Assembly: GCF_000761485.1 (NCBI RefSeq)
Contig: NZ_JPMX01000003.1
Location: 23,325 to 87,324 of the forward strand
Reading direction: 5' to 3'
DNA from: Modestobacter caceresii
GTDB lineage: Bacteria; Actinomycetota; Actinomycetes; Mycobacteriales; Geodermatophilaceae
Length of the DNA stretch: 64,000 nucleotides
In this document: piece after piece, positions 41,913 to 50,605 of the stretch
Position numbering within the stretch: position 1 is the stretch's first letter
Layout of the letters: every line of letters begins with the position of its first letter
Made by a program: the position numbers and the translations under genes
Notes under the pieces: model-generated
Databases searched by the model: none
Told to the model about the DNA's origin: nothing
The model's input: only the letters and a program-made list of their open reading frames with translations

Positions 41913-44738
41913 TCAGTCGGTGACGGCGACCGCGACCACCCCGCGGCGCACCCGGCCCACCGCGGCCCGCGCGATCCCGGCCAGCGGGTCGTCGGCGACC
42001 TTGGCGAGCTGGTCGAGCAGGTCGACCAGCTGCCGCGCCCAGCGGACGAAGTCGCCGCCGGAGAGCTCGGTGCCGGCCTGCTGCGCCCCGGCCAGCACCC
42101 GGTCCAGGCTCTGGCCGTCGGCCCACCGGTAGGCGGCCCAGACGAAGCCCAGGTCCGGGTCGCGGGTGACCGGCACGGCGTGCTCCCGCTCGAGGTCGGT
42201 GAGCGCGGTGTGCACCCTGCGCATCTCGGCGAGCGCACCGGCGACCTTGCCGGCCGGCACGGAGGGCTGGGCGGCGCTCTCCCGACGCGCCTCGAACACC
42301 AGGGCGGAGACGCAACCGGCCAGCTCGGCGGGGGTGAGCCCGCGGAACACACCGGCCCGCAGGCACTCGGCGGTCAGCAGGTCGGTCTCCGACCAGATCC
42401 GGCCGAGCCGGCGGCCGGCCTCGGTGACCACCGCTGCGGGCGGGGCGTCGTCCTGCGGAGGGGCCGGGTGCAGGTAGCCCAGCTCGGTGAGGACGTCGCA
42501 GGTGCGGTCGAACTGCTGGGTCAGCGAGCTGGTGCGGTCGGCGATCTGCCGGCGCAGCCGCTCGCCGTCCCGCACCTCGCGCAGCCAGCGGTCGGCGGCA
42601 CGCACCCGCTCCTCCCGGTCGGGCAGCCCGTGCACCGGGTGGGCGCGCAGCGCGTGCCGCAGGTCGGCGAGCACCGGGTCGTCGTCGGCCGCGGACCGCC
42701 CCTTGGTCCGCCGGGCACCCAGGCCGTTCTCGGCGCGGGCGTTGCGCAGGGTGGAGGCGAGGTCCCGGCGGGCGTGCGGGCTGCGGTGGTTGAAGTTCTT
42801 CGGCACCTTGACCCGGGCCAGGGCGCTCACCGGCGACGGGAAGTCGACCGAGCCGAGTCGGCCGGCCCACTTGTCCTCGGTGAGCACCAGCGGCCGGGGG
42901 TCGGTGAGCTCGGTGACCCCGGGGTCGAGCACCACGGCCAGGCCCTGGCGCCGTCCGCTCGGCACCCGGATGACGTCGCCGGCCCGCAGGGCAGCGAGGG
43001 ACTCGGCGGCCTCCAGCCGGCGCTTGGCCTGCGAGTCCCGCGACAGCGCCTTCTCCCGCTCGGAGATCTCCATCCGCAGCCGGGCGTACCCGGCGACGTC
43101 CAGCACCGCGGCGCTGAGCCCGGCGTTCATCTCCTTGAGCAGCCGGGCGGCGTCCTCCTCGTGCCGGGCGGCCGAGCGGGCCAGGCCGACCACCGACCGG
43201 TCGGCCTGGAACTGCGCGAAGGAGGAGGCGAGCAGCTCACGGGCGTGCGCCCGGCCGAAGGCGCCGACCAGGTTGACGGCCATGTTGTAGCTGGGCCGGA
43301 AGGAGGAGCGCAGCGGGTAGGTGCGGGTGCTGGCCAGCCCGGCCACGGCCGCCGGGTCGACCCCTGGCGCCCAGACGACGACGGCGTGCCCCTCGATGTC
43401 GATGCCGCGCCGGCCGGCCCGGCCGGTGAGCTGGGTGTACTCCCCCGGCGTCACGTCGGCGTGGGCCTCGCCGTTCCACTTCACCAGCCGCTCCAGGACG
43501 ACGGTGCGCGCGGGCATGTTGATGCCCAGGGCGAGGGTCTCGGTGGCGAACACCGCCTTGGCCAGGCCGCGGACGAAGCACTCCTCGACGGTCTCCTTGA
43601 ACGCCGGCACCAGCCCGGCGTGGTGGGCGGCGAAGCCGGCGAGCAGCCCCTCCCGCCACTCCCAGAAGCCGAGGACGTGCAGGTCCTCCTCGGGCAGCGA
43701 CCCGGTGCGCCGGTCGATGATCTCGGCGATCGCCCGACGCTCGGTCTCGTCGGTCAGCCGCATCCCCGAGGCCAGGCACTGGTGGACGGCGGCGTCGCAA
43801 CCGTTGCGGCTGAAGACGAAGGTGATCGCTGGCAGCAGCCCGGCCCGGTCCAGCCGCTCGATGACCTCCGGCCGGGACGGCGGCCGGTACCGGGGCTTGT
43901 GGCTCAACCCGCCGCGGGTTCCGCCACCGCCGGGCCAGCTGTCGTGCCGGCGTTCCTGCTCGTGCACGTACCGGACCAGCTCGGGGTCGACCACCGCGCG
44001 GCCGCGCTCGCGGGTCGACAGCCCGCGCGGGGTCTGCTCCCACTCCCCCGCGTGGGCGGCGGGCCGCAGCGCGAACAGGTCGAACACCCGGCCGCCCACC
44101 AGCATGTGCTGCCAGAGCGGGATCGGCCGCACCTCGCTGACGACGACCGCCGTGTCCCCGCGGACGGTGACCAGCCAGTCGGCGAACTCCTCGGCGTTGC
44201 TCACCGTGGCCGACAGCGAGACGAGCCGGACGTGCTCGGGGAGGTGGATGATCACCTCCTCCCACACCGCGCCGCGGAACCGGTCGGCGAGGTAGTGCAC
44301 CTCGTCCATGACGACGTAGCCGAGGTCGGTGAGCGCCGGGGAGTCGACGTAGAGCATGTTGCGCAGGACCTCGGTGGTCATCACGACCACCGGTGCGTCG
44401 CCGTTGATGGCGTTGTCCCCGGTGAGCAGCCCGACCTTCGCCGCCCCGTACCGGTCGCAGAGGTCGCGGTACTTCTGGTTGCTCAGCGCCTTGATCGGCG
44501 TGGTGTAGAAGGCCTTGCGGCCCTCCTGCAGCGCCTTGTGGACGGCGAACTCCCCCACCACGGTCTTGCCGGCGCCGGTCGGGGCACAGACCAGCACACC
44601 GGAGCCCTGCTCCAGCGCCTCGCACGCCTCGACCTGGAACGGGTCCAGGGAGAAGCCGAGTTCGGCGGTGAAGTCCGAGAGGGTGGGGTGCGCGTTCCGC
44701 CGGCGGGCAGCCGCATAACGCTCAGCCGGGCTGGACAT
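41913..44738 (-). CDS. helY: DEAD/DEAH box RNA helicase HelY (Ski2-like)
   Basis: A 941-residue superfamily 2 helicase. The Walker A APTGAGKT lies at residues 52-59, motif II is DEVH in VVMDEVHYLADRF, motif III LSATVSN, and motif VI is QLTGRAGRRGID. An insertion between the RecA domains carries HDSWPGGGGTRGG, and the C-terminal half has the DSHCT-type helical domain (AGCVSALVFEARR, WADGQSLDRVL). Ski2-like helicases unwind RNA; the exact role in actinobacteria is not settled. ATG 44738 is 6 nt after TAACGT. Synteny with M. tuberculosis Rv2092c supports the name. Confidence 0.95.
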   Translation of the reverse strand: MSSPAERYAAARRRNAHPTLSDFTAELGFSLDPFQVEACEALEQGSGVLVCAPTGAGKTVVGEFAVHKALQEGRKAFYTTPIKALSNQKYRDLCDRYGAAKVGLLTGDNAINGDAPVVVMTTEVLRNMLYVDSPALTDLGYVVMDEVHYLADRFRGAVWEEVIIHLPEHVRLVSLSATVSNAEEFADWLVTVRGDTAVVVSEVRPIPLWQHMLVGGRVFDLFALRPAAHAGEWEQTPRGLSTRERGRAVVDPELVRYVHEQERRHDSWPGGGGTRGGLSHKPRYRPPSRPEVIERLDRAGLLPAITFVFSRNGCDAAVHQCLASGMRLTDETERRAIAEIIDRRTGSLPEEDLHVLGFWEWREGLLAGFAAHHAGLVPAFKETVEECFVRGLAKAVFATETLALGINMPARTVVLERLVKWNGEAHADVTPGEYTQLTGRAGRRGIDIEGHAVVVWAPGVDPAAVAGLASTRTYPLRSSFRPSYNMAVNLVGAFGRAHARELLASSFAQFQADRSVVGLARSAARHEEDAARLLKEMNAGLSAAVLDVAGYARLRMEISEREKALSRDSQAKRRLEAAESLAALRAGDVIRVPSGRRQGLAVVLDPGVTELTDPRPLVLTEDKWAGRLGSVDFPSPVSALARVKVPKNFNHRSPHARRDLASTLRNARAENGLGARRTKGRSAADDDPVLADLRHALRAHPVHGLPDREERVRAADRWLREVRDGERLRRQIADRTSSLTQQFDRTCDVLTELGYLHPAPPQDDAPPAAVVTEAGRRLGRIWSETDLLTAECLRAGVFRGLTPAELAGCVSALVFEARRESAAQPSVPAGKVAGALAEMRRVHTALTDLEREHAVPVTRDPDLGFVWAAYRWADGQSLDRVLAGAQQAGTELSGGDFVRWARQLVDLLDQLAKVADDPLAGIARAAVGRVRRGVVAVAVTD

Positions 44739-44744
44739 GCCCCC

Positions 44745-44750
44745 ACGTTA
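44745..44750 (-). promoter_or_regulatory. -10 box TAACGT for helY
   Basis: Lies 6 nt before ATG 44738 on the minus strand; leaderless start. Confidence 0.6.
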
Positions 44751-44780
44751 GGCGCTCTCCCTCCGCGCCACCGGTCGTCC

Positions 44781-44817
44781 CTCTCCACCACCGAGATGGC
44801 CGTTCTGGTGGCAGGGC
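44781..44817. repeat. degenerate copy of the stop-adjacent palindrome
   Basis: CCACCACCGAGATGGCC shares the CACCACC-N-ATGGCC-TGGTGG plan of the palindrome at 6359-6400 and pairs imperfectly with itself. It lies just beyond the stop of the lipid kinase gene at 44821-44823, the same position as the first copy, and is probably its terminator. Confidence 0.5.
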
Positions 44818-44820
44818 GGG

Positions 44821-45705
44821 TCAGCCGAGGACGGTGAGGGCGCCGGGTACGCAGACGGTCGTGGCCGGGAGTGCGCCGATCGGCTCGCCGTCGGCCCAGG
44901 TGGTCAGGCCGGCGCCGGTGAGGCCGATCTCCCGGCCGCGCAGCACGGTGACCGCGGGGTGGCCGACGTGGCTGCCGGCGGCCAGCCGAGGGCGGGTGCG
45001 CACCAGCTCCCGGCGGCTGACCGGCCCGATGACGACGACCTCCAGCAGCCCGTCGGCCGGGTCCGCGCCGGGGGCGATCCGCAGCCCGCCGCCGTACCAG
45101 GGGGTGTTGCCGACCGCGACCAGGGTCACCTCGTGCTGGCGGACGGCGCCGTCGACGGTGAGCGTGACCGCGCGGGGCCGCAGCTGGGCGAGCTCGAGCA
45201 GGATCGCGACGTCGTAGCGGCGGGGGCCGCGTGGCCAGCGCAGCCGGTGCGCTCGCTCGGTGACCGCCGAGTCGAAGCCGCAGCACAGCACGGTGGCCCA
45301 CCACCGCTCGCCGGTGCGCGCGGAGTCGAGCTGCCGGGTGCGGCCGGCGTGCAGGTCCGCGACGAGGTCGGCGGCGGCCCGCACCGGGTCGGTCGGCACA
45401 CCGAGGGCGGTGGCCAGGTCGTTGCCGCTGCCGGCCGGCAGCAGCGCCAGCGGGGTGCCGGTGCCGGCCACGGCCTGGAGGACGGCGTGGGCGGTGCCGT
45501 CGCCACCGAGGGCGGCCACTGCCCCGACCCCGTCGCCCACCGCGACCGTGGCCAGCCGTTCCGCCTCCGCCCGGGTGCGGGCGGCCAGCGCCCGGGGCCG
45601 CACCCCACCGGCGGTCAGCGCTGCCACGACGGCGGGAACGGCCCGGGCTGCGCGGCCCCGCCCGGCGGCGGCGTTGACCAGGACGGCCACCTCGGGCCGC
45701 GTCAT
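44821..45705 (-). CDS. diacylglycerol kinase family lipid kinase
   Basis: A 294-residue DagK/YegS-type kinase. The nucleotide-binding GGDGTAHAVLQAV motif, NAAAGRGRAA near the N-terminus, PLALLPAGSGNDLA, and the C-terminal IGLTGAGLTTWADGEP are typical. It phosphorylates diacylglycerol or a related lipid, perhaps in lipoglycan or phospholipid synthesis. The start ATG 45705 is 16 nt after the tatC stop, so it is probably cotranscribed with tatA and tatC. This gene is not at the corresponding place in M. tuberculosis as I recall. Confidence 0.92.
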   Translation of the reverse strand: MTRPEVAVLVNAAAGRGRAARAVPAVVAALTAGGVRPRALAARTRAEAERLATVAVGDGVGAVAALGGDGTAHAVLQAVAGTGTPLALLPAGSGNDLATALGVPTDPVRAAADLVADLHAGRTRQLDSARTGERWWATVLCCGFDSAVTERAHRLRWPRGPRRYDVAILLELAQLRPRAVTLTVDGAVRQHEVTLVAVGNTPWYGGGLRIAPGADPADGLLEVVVIGPVSRRELVRTRPRLAAGSHVGHPAVTVLRGREIGLTGAGLTTWADGEPIGALPATTVCVPGALTVLG

Positions 45706-45721
45706 GCCCGCCCGGACCGGC

Positions 45722-46651
45722 TCAGCGCTGCAGGTGCGCCGGCTCGTCGAGCGAGCTCGGGGTGGTGTCCAGCGGGCTCGCCGCGTCGATGCTCGGGGAT
45801 GCCTCGTCGTCGTCCAGCCCGGCCAGGCCCTCCGCGGCCTCCCGCTTGGCCCGCCGCTTGTCCACGAACCGGGCGATCTGGATCGCGATCTCGAACAGCA
45901 CGCACATCGGCGCGGCCATCAGCAGCATGGTGAACGGGTCCTGCGTGGGGGTGATGAACGCGGCGAACACGATGGTGAGGAAGTAGATCCACCGCCGGCT
46001 CTTGGACAGCGTCTCGTAGGAGAGGACGCCGATCAGGTTCAGCACCATCGCGATCAGCGGCAGCTCGAAGCTCACCCCGAAGGCGACCAGGAGCGAGATG
46101 ACGAAGCCGATGTACTCCTGCGCGGTCAGCGCGACGGTGACGCCGTCGCCGGCCAGGCCGATCAGCAGCTCCAGGCCCTTGGACAGGGCGATGTAGGCCA
46201 GTGCGGCCCCCAGGGCGAACAGGCTGCTGGACGCCGCGACGAACGCGACGCCGTAGCGCTTCTCGCTCTTCTTCAACCCGGGGGTGAGGAAGGCCCACAC
46301 CTGGTACAGCCAGAACGGCGAGGACAGCACCACCCCGACGATGAAGCTGATCTTCAGCCGGATCAGCGCACCGCCGAGGACGTCGATGACCAGCAGGTCG
46401 CAGTCGCCGTCGGGCTGGCTGGGCAGCCCCCGGGTGTCCGAGGCCAACCCGCAGTAGGGCGCCCGGATGAACTGGCCCAGGCCCTGCTCGTACCACCAGA
46501 ACGCCACCGCGGTGCCGATCAGCACGAAGAACAGCGCGATGCCGATGCGGTTGCGCAGTTCGCGGAGGTGGCCGATGAGGCTCATCGTCGCCGCGGCGTC
46601 CCGTTCGGGACGCCGCGGTCGACGGTCACGCACTCGCCCTGCCAGGGTCAC
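45722..46651 (-). CDS. tatC: Sec-independent protein translocase TatC
   Basis: A 309-residue polytopic protein with six helices. TatC signatures include MSLIGHLRELRNRIGIAL, SSPFWLYQVWAFLTPGLKKSEKRY and FGVSFELPLIAMVLNLIGVLSYETL. The C-terminal cytoplasmic tail, KRRAKREAAEGLAGLDDDEASP, is long and acidic. It forms the twin-arginine signal receptor with TatA. GTG 46651 is chosen because the 22-residue basic extension ending DAAATMSLIGHL resembles that of M. tuberculosis TatC; ATG 46585 is an alternative. It follows tatA at 25 nt, and the lipid kinase comes next. Confidence 0.95.
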   Translation of the reverse strand: MTLAGRVRDRRPRRPERDAAATMSLIGHLRELRNRIGIALFFVLIGTAVAFWWYEQGLGQFIRAPYCGLASDTRGLPSQPDGDCDLLVIDVLGGALIRLKISFIVGVVLSSPFWLYQVWAFLTPGLKKSEKRYGVAFVAASSSLFALGAALAYIALSKGLELLIGLAGDGVTVALTAQEYIGFVISLLVAFGVSFELPLIAMVLNLIGVLSYETLSKSRRWIYFLTIVFAAFITPTQDPFTMLLMAAPMCVLFEIAIQIARFVDKRRAKREAAEGLAGLDDDEASPSIDAASPLDTTPSSLDEPAHLQR

Positions 46652-46676
46652 GGGCGGCAGCGGTCGGTGCTGTGGG

Positions 46677-47003
46677 TCAGCGCGTGCCGTCGGCGGCTGC
46701 CGACGAACGCACCTGCTCCGCACGCGCCCGGGCCTCGGCGGCCCGGGCCTCGGCGGCGGCCGCCTCGGCCTCGTAGTCGACGGCACCCGGGGTCACCGCG
46801 GGGGCCACGATCTCACCGGTGACCGGGGACGTGCGGGCCTCGTCCTTGGCGCGCACGTCGTCGTCCTTCATGCCCTTCATCTCGGACTTGAAGATGCGCA
46901 TCGAGCGCCCCATCGAGCGGGAGGCGTCGGGCAGCTTCTTGTAACCGAAGAGCAGCAGGACGGCCAGGATGATGAGGCCGATCTCCATGGGGCCGAGGTT
47001 CAT
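46677..47003 (-). CDS. tatA: twin-arginine translocase subunit TatA
   Basis: A 108-residue protein with one N-terminal membrane helix (MEIGLIILAVLLLFGYKKLPDASRSMGRSMRIFKSEMKG), including the conserved FG and the amphipathic helix. It is followed by an Ala/Glu-rich tail (EAEAAAAEARAAEARARAEQV). It forms the Tat pore with TatC. ATG 47003 follows AGGAGGAG. No TatB-like gene is in the window, as usual in actinobacteria where it may lie elsewhere. Confidence 0.95.
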   Translation of the reverse strand: MNLGPMEIGLIILAVLLLFGYKKLPDASRSMGRSMRIFKSEMKGMKDDDVRAKDEARTSPVTGEIVAPAVTPGAVDYEAEAAAAEARAAEARARAEQVRSSAAADGTR

Positions 47004-47106
47004 CGGACTCCTCCTAGTCGTGGCGGACGTGCCGGGCCGACTCTACGCCGGGAACGCCGTGGGTCCAGGGCTGCGGACGGCTGTACGCACGCCGTCCATC
47101 TCGGGT

Positions 47107-47313
47107 TCAGTCGTCGGTCTCCGACCGCTCCGCGCGCTGGGCGGCGGCCTTCTCCGCCGAGGCCTGGACCTCGGCCAGCACCGGGCGGACGTCGCGCTCC
47201 AGCGCCCGCAGCTCGCCGTCCAGCCGGCCGGCGGCACCGAACACCCCGTACGCCAGGACGCCGAGCACCAGCAGGGCCAGCACCGGGACGACGATCCACA
47301 CGATCAGCAGCAC
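47107..47313 (-). CDS. small membrane protein with coiled-coil tail, function unknown
   Basis: A 68-residue protein with one helix (LLIVWIVVPVLALLVLGVLAYGVFG) and a charged helical tail rich in Glu/Ala/Arg. Such proteins are commonly found between pafC and tatA in actinobacteria as I recall. No function is known. GTG 47313 is 6 nt after TAGGCT, giving a leaderless message. It may be the first gene of the tatA-tatC-lipid kinase transcript. Confidence 0.75.
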   Translation of the reverse strand: MLLIVWIVVPVLALLVLGVLAYGVFGAAGRLDGELRALERDVRPVLAEVQASAEKAAAQRAERSETDD

Positions 47314-47319
47314 AGGGCG

Positions 47320-47325
47320 AGCCTA
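47320..47325 (-). promoter_or_regulatory. -10 box TAGGCT upstream of the small membrane protein gene
   Basis: Lies 6 nt before GTG 47313 on the minus strand; leaderless start. Confidence 0.6.
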
Positions 47326-47363
47326 ACCGGCGCTGCCCGGCCGGGGCTCGGCTGAGCTGCCGG

Positions 47364-48329
47364 TCAGTCCGCGTACCGGGCCAGCGCGGCGCGGGCCTCC
47401 TCGGCGACCCGGGTGGCGAGCTCGGCCGGCTCGTCCACCGTCGCCGCCCCGCCCAGCGACGCCACCAGGCGGCGGGCCCAGCCCAGGTCCGACGTCCGCA
47501 CCGTGACCGCCAGCCCACCCGGCGGGTCGGTCACCTCGGTCTGCTCCTCCACCGGGTAGTAGTCGGCGACCCAGCGGGCGGTGCGGGCCAGCCGCAGCCG
47601 GACCAGCGGCTCCTCCGCGCCGGGCTGGTAGAGCCCGTCGTCCAGGTCGCGCTCGTGCGCCTGGGGCGGCGGGGCGGCCGGCTCCTCGAGCACCGCGACG
47701 TCGTCGATCCGGTCCAGCCGGAACAGCCGCACGCCCTCGGCGTTCCGGCACCACGCCTCCAGGTACCAGTGGCCGTCGACCAGCAGCAGCCGCATCGGGT
47801 CGACGGTGCGCTCGGTGCGCTCGTCCCGGCTGGGGACGTAGTAGTGCAGGTGCAGGGCGCGGCGCCGCTCCACCCCGTCACGGACGACGGCGAGGGACTG
47901 CGCGCGGGCGTCGACGCTGACCGCCACCGGCGCCTGCACCTCGGCGGGGTGCCCGGCGGCCGCCGAGACCTTGGCCAGCGCCCGGCTCACCGCCTCGCCC
48001 TCGGCCAGCCCGGGCAGCTCCAGCAGCGTGCGCAGGGCGACGATCAGCGCGACCGCCTCGTCGGTGGACAACCGCAGCGGGCGGACCATCCCGGCGGTGA
48101 AGGTGATCCGCACCCGGTCGCCCTCGAAGGCCAGGTCGATGAGGTCGCCCGGGCCGTGCCCGGGCAGGCCGCAGAGCCACAGCAGGTCCAGGTCGCGGCG
48201 CAGCTGGACCTCGGTGACCCCGAAGTCGGCGGCCGCGTCGGCCAGCCGGACGCCGTCGGGCCGGGCGGTCAGGTAGGGCACCAGCGCCAGCAGCCGGGTC
48301 ATCCGCTCGGCCGTGCTGGGCGCCGTCAT
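47364..48329 (-). CDS. pafC: WYL domain transcriptional regulator PafC
   Basis: A 321-residue protein with an N-terminal winged helix (TAERMTRLLALVPYLTARPDGVRLADAAADFGVTEVQLRRDLDLL) and a WYL domain (RRALHLHYYVPSRDERTERTVDPMRLLLVDGHWYLEAWCR) plus WCX region. PafB and PafC form the heterodimeric activator of the LexA-independent DNA damage response in mycobacteria. ATG 48329 overlaps the pafB stop (ATGA), so both are made from one mRNA. The WYL motif is VDGHWYLEAW. The stop lies 38 nt before the next gene's -10 box. Confidence 0.95.
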   Translation of the reverse strand: MTAPSTAERMTRLLALVPYLTARPDGVRLADAAADFGVTEVQLRRDLDLLWLCGLPGHGPGDLIDLAFEGDRVRITFTAGMVRPLRLSTDEAVALIVALRTLLELPGLAEGEAVSRALAKVSAAAGHPAEVQAPVAVSVDARAQSLAVVRDGVERRRALHLHYYVPSRDERTERTVDPMRLLLVDGHWYLEAWCRNAEGVRLFRLDRIDDVAVLEEPAAPPPQAHERDLDDGLYQPGAEEPLVRLRLARTARWVADYYPVEEQTEVTDPPGGLAVTVRTSDLGWARRLVASLGGAATVDEPAELATRVAEEARAALARYAD

Positions 48330-49303
48330 GCCCGCTCCCCCGCGGCGGCCAGCCGGCTGAGCCGTTCCACGACCGCCTCGCGCATCCGCTGGGGCGCCTC
48401 GACGAGCACGTCCGGGCCGTAGGCGGCCAGCTGGTCGGCCAGCGCCCAGGGCGCGGTGGTGCGCAGCTCCAGCCGGTCGTCGCCGTCGTCCGCGGCACCC
48501 AGCGGGGTGGCGTGCCGGCGCAGGCCGATCGCGGTCCCCGGCCGGGCGCGGACGACGACGAGCTGCTCCTCCCGGCGCTCCGAGCCGGCCACCACCGAGG
48601 CGAGGTCGAGGTCGGCCGGCGGCTCGAACGCACCGGCCGGGCCACTGGCCCGCGGCGTGCCGGTGACCCGGGAGAGCCGGAAGACGCGGGCTGCCTGCCG
48701 GTCCAGGTCGTGGCCGACCAGGTACCAGCGGCCGTGCCAGGCCACCAGGCCCCACGGCTGCACCCGGCGGCGGCTGGCGGTCTGCTCGTCCGGACGGCGG
48801 TAGTCGAAGGCGAGCGCCCGGCGGTCGCGCGCCGCCGCATAGCAGGGTTCGAAGGCGGGCTCGCCGGCGTCCAGGCGCGGCTGGATGGACAGCCCCCGGG
48901 ACTGGTCGACCTCCACCCCGGCGGCGCGGAGCTTGACCAGGGCGCTCTGCGCGGCGCCGGCCAGCTGCGCGGACTGCCACAGCCGCAGCGCGAGCCCCAC
49001 GGCAGCGGCCTCCTCACCGGTGAGGGTGATCTCGGGCAGCTCGTAGTCGGCCCGGGCGATGCGGTAGCCGTCCTCGGTGTCGAACGCGCTGGTCCGCCCG
49101 GTCTCCAGGGGCACGCCGATCTCGCGCAGCTCGGCCTTGTCCCGCTCGAACATCCGCTTGAACGCCTCGTCGGCGCGGTCCGTGCCGTCGTCGGGCTCGT
49201 ACCCGGGGACGATCGAGCGGATCTTCGCCGCCGAGACGTACTGCCGGGTCCCGAGCAGGGCGATGACCAGGTTCACCAGTCGTTCTGCCCGCTTGGCTGC
49301 CAC
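48326..49303 (-). CDS. pafB: WYL domain transcriptional regulator PafB
   Basis: A 325-residue partner of PafC. The N-terminal HTH is AAKRAERLVNLVIALLGTRQYVSAAKIRSIVPGY, with FKRMFERDKAELREIGVPLE, and the WYL domain reads RRALAFDYRRPDEQTASRRRVQPWGLVAWHGRWYLVGHDLDR. In Mycobacterium the complex activates DNA-repair genes upon damage; the PafB/C genes also cluster with pafA, as here. The start GTG 49303 is preferred to GTG 49309: TAGCCT at 49310-49315 lies 6 nt before 49303 but touches 49309. Divergent from the DUF3866 gene, with facing leaderless promoters 28 bp apart. Confidence 0.95.
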   Translation of the reverse strand: MAAKRAERLVNLVIALLGTRQYVSAAKIRSIVPGYEPDDGTDRADEAFKRMFERDKAELREIGVPLETGRTSAFDTEDGYRIARADYELPEITLTGEEAAAVGLALRLWQSAQLAGAAQSALVKLRAAGVEVDQSRGLSIQPRLDAGEPAFEPCYAAARDRRALAFDYRRPDEQTASRRRVQPWGLVAWHGRWYLVGHDLDRQAARVFRLSRVTGTPRASGPAGAFEPPADLDLASVVAGSERREEQLVVVRARPGTAIGLRRHATPLGAADDGDDRLELRTTAPWALADQLAAYGPDVLVEAPQRMREAVVERLSRLAAAGERA

Positions 49304-49309
49304 GGGCAC

Positions 49310-49315
49310 AGGCTA
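49310..49315 (-). promoter_or_regulatory. -10 box TAGCCT for pafBC
   Basis: Lies 6 nt before GTG 49303 on the minus strand. The divergent box of the DUF3866 gene is 28 bp away. Confidence 0.6.
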
Positions 49316-49343
49316 GTGCGCGGCGGCCGGCGCGCTCGCTGGT

Positions 49344-49349
49344 TAGCCT
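49344..49349 (+). promoter_or_regulatory. -10 box TAGCCT for the DUF3866 gene
   Basis: Lies 6 nt before GTG 49356; leaderless start. Confidence 0.6.
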
Positions 49350-49355
49350 CCCCCG

Positions 49356-50474
49356 GTGACTGATGCACCGTCTCCCGCCCCCGGTTCCCGGATCCGCTGG
49401 CGCCGCGGCCGGGTCACCGCACTCGGCCGGTCGTGGCGCGACGCGCAGGAGCTGACCGTCGAGGTGCCCGAGGACGGCACGCTGAAGGCGCTTGCGCACC
49501 CCTCCCTGGTCGGGTCACCCCAGGTGGACGACGAGGTGCTGCTGAACACCACGGCCTGGGCGCAGCGGCTGGGCACCGGCGGGTACGCCCTCGTCGTCGC
49601 CGTCCCGGACCGGCTGCCGCCGGACCCCACCGGCCCCGGGCACCTGGTGAAGGGCCGCTACACGCCGCTGCAGGTGACCGTGCAGGGCGTCGACGAGCAG
49701 GAGACGCCGCACCACGACACCATCGCCGGCGCGGAGGACCTCGACGGCATGCCGGTGGTCGTGGCCGACCTGCACTCGGCCCTGCCCGCGGTGCTGGCCG
49801 GCGTGCACGTCACCGACCCGGCGCTGCGCGTGGCCTACGTGATGACCGACGGCGGGGCGCTGCCCGCGGCCTTCTCCCGGACCCTGGACACCCTGGTCGG
49901 CTCGCTCGCCGGGGTGGTCACCGTCGGGCAGGCGTTTGGTGGCGACCTGGAGGCCGTCACGGTGCACACCGGGCTGCTGGCCGCCCGGCACGTGCTCCGG
50001 GCCGACGTCACGATCGTCACCCAGGGGCCGGGCAACCTGGGCACCGGGACGCCGTGGGGCTTCTCCGGGGTCGCGGCGGGCGAGGCCTGCAACGCCGTGC
50101 ACGTGCTGGGTGGGCGGGCCGTCGGCGCCCTGCGCATCTCCGACGCCGACCCGCGCCCCCGGCACCGCGGCGTCTCGCACCACTCGCTGACCGCCTTCGG
50201 CCGGGTCGCGATGGGGGGCGTCACCCTGGTGGCGCCCCGCGGGCTGGGATCGGAGCTGGGCACCCAGGTCGAGGAGGACCTGGCCGGGCAGCCGGAGCGC
50301 AACCCGGTGGAGTGGGTGGACTCGCTCGGGCTGGAGGACGCGCTGGCCGCCTCGCCGGTGCGACTGTCGACGATGGGCCGCGGCCTGGCCGAGGACCGCG
50401 CCTACTTCCTGGCCGCGGCCGCGGCAGGGCGGTTCGCCGCCCAGCTCACGCTGTTCGGCCCGCCCCCGGCCTGA
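49356..50474 (+). CDS. DUF3866 family protein
   Basis: A 372-residue soluble protein. Family features are the opening RWRRGRVTALGRSWRDAQELTVEV, the segment LNTTAWAQRLGTGGYALVVA, YTPLQVTVQGVDEQ, GGALPAAFSRTLDTLVGSLAGVVTVGQAFGGDLEAVTVHTGL and GPGNLGTGTPWGFSGVAAGEACNAVH. DUF3866 has no established function. No membrane segment or signal peptide is seen. The GTG start is 6 nt after TAGCCT. It is divergent from pafB, and its 3' end faces the SDR gene with a copy of the 15-bp motif between them. Confidence 0.9.
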   Translation: MTDAPSPAPGSRIRWRRGRVTALGRSWRDAQELTVEVPEDGTLKALAHPSLVGSPQVDDEVLLNTTAWAQRLGTGGYALVVAVPDRLPPDPTGPGHLVKGRYTPLQVTVQGVDEQETPHHDTIAGAEDLDGMPVVVADLHSALPAVLAGVHVTDPALRVAYVMTDGGALPAAFSRTLDTLVGSLAGVVTVGQAFGGDLEAVTVHTGLLAARHVLRADVTIVTQGPGNLGTGTPWGFSGVAAGEACNAVHVLGGRAVGALRISDADPRPRHRGVSHHSLTAFGRVAMGGVTLVAPRGLGSELGTQVEEDLAGQPERNPVEWVDSLGLEDALAASPVRLSTMGRGLAEDRAYFLAAAAAGRFAAQLTLFGPPPA

Positions 50475-50544
50475 GGGCGTCCGCGTCGGGAGGCTCTGTC
50501 CTCGGCGCGGGTAGTGGCGGTTCTGCCGGCATCTTGGAGGTAGA

Positions 50545-50559
50545 GTTGGGGATAACGGT
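50545..50559 (+). repeat. 15-bp dispersed motif, copy 4
   Basis: GTTGGGGATAACGGT between the stops of the convergent DUF3866 and SDR genes. Same orientation as copy 5, which lies 941 bp away on the other side of the SDR gene. Confidence 0.85.
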
Positions 50560-50605
50560 GCTGAGACGAGAGTGGTCCACCCGCTCACCGCTGGCGCTCA
50601 CCGGC

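Noticed and set aside
41868..44837. 989-codon plus-strand frame antisense to helY
   Set aside because: Shadow of the helicase gene without RBS or family motif.
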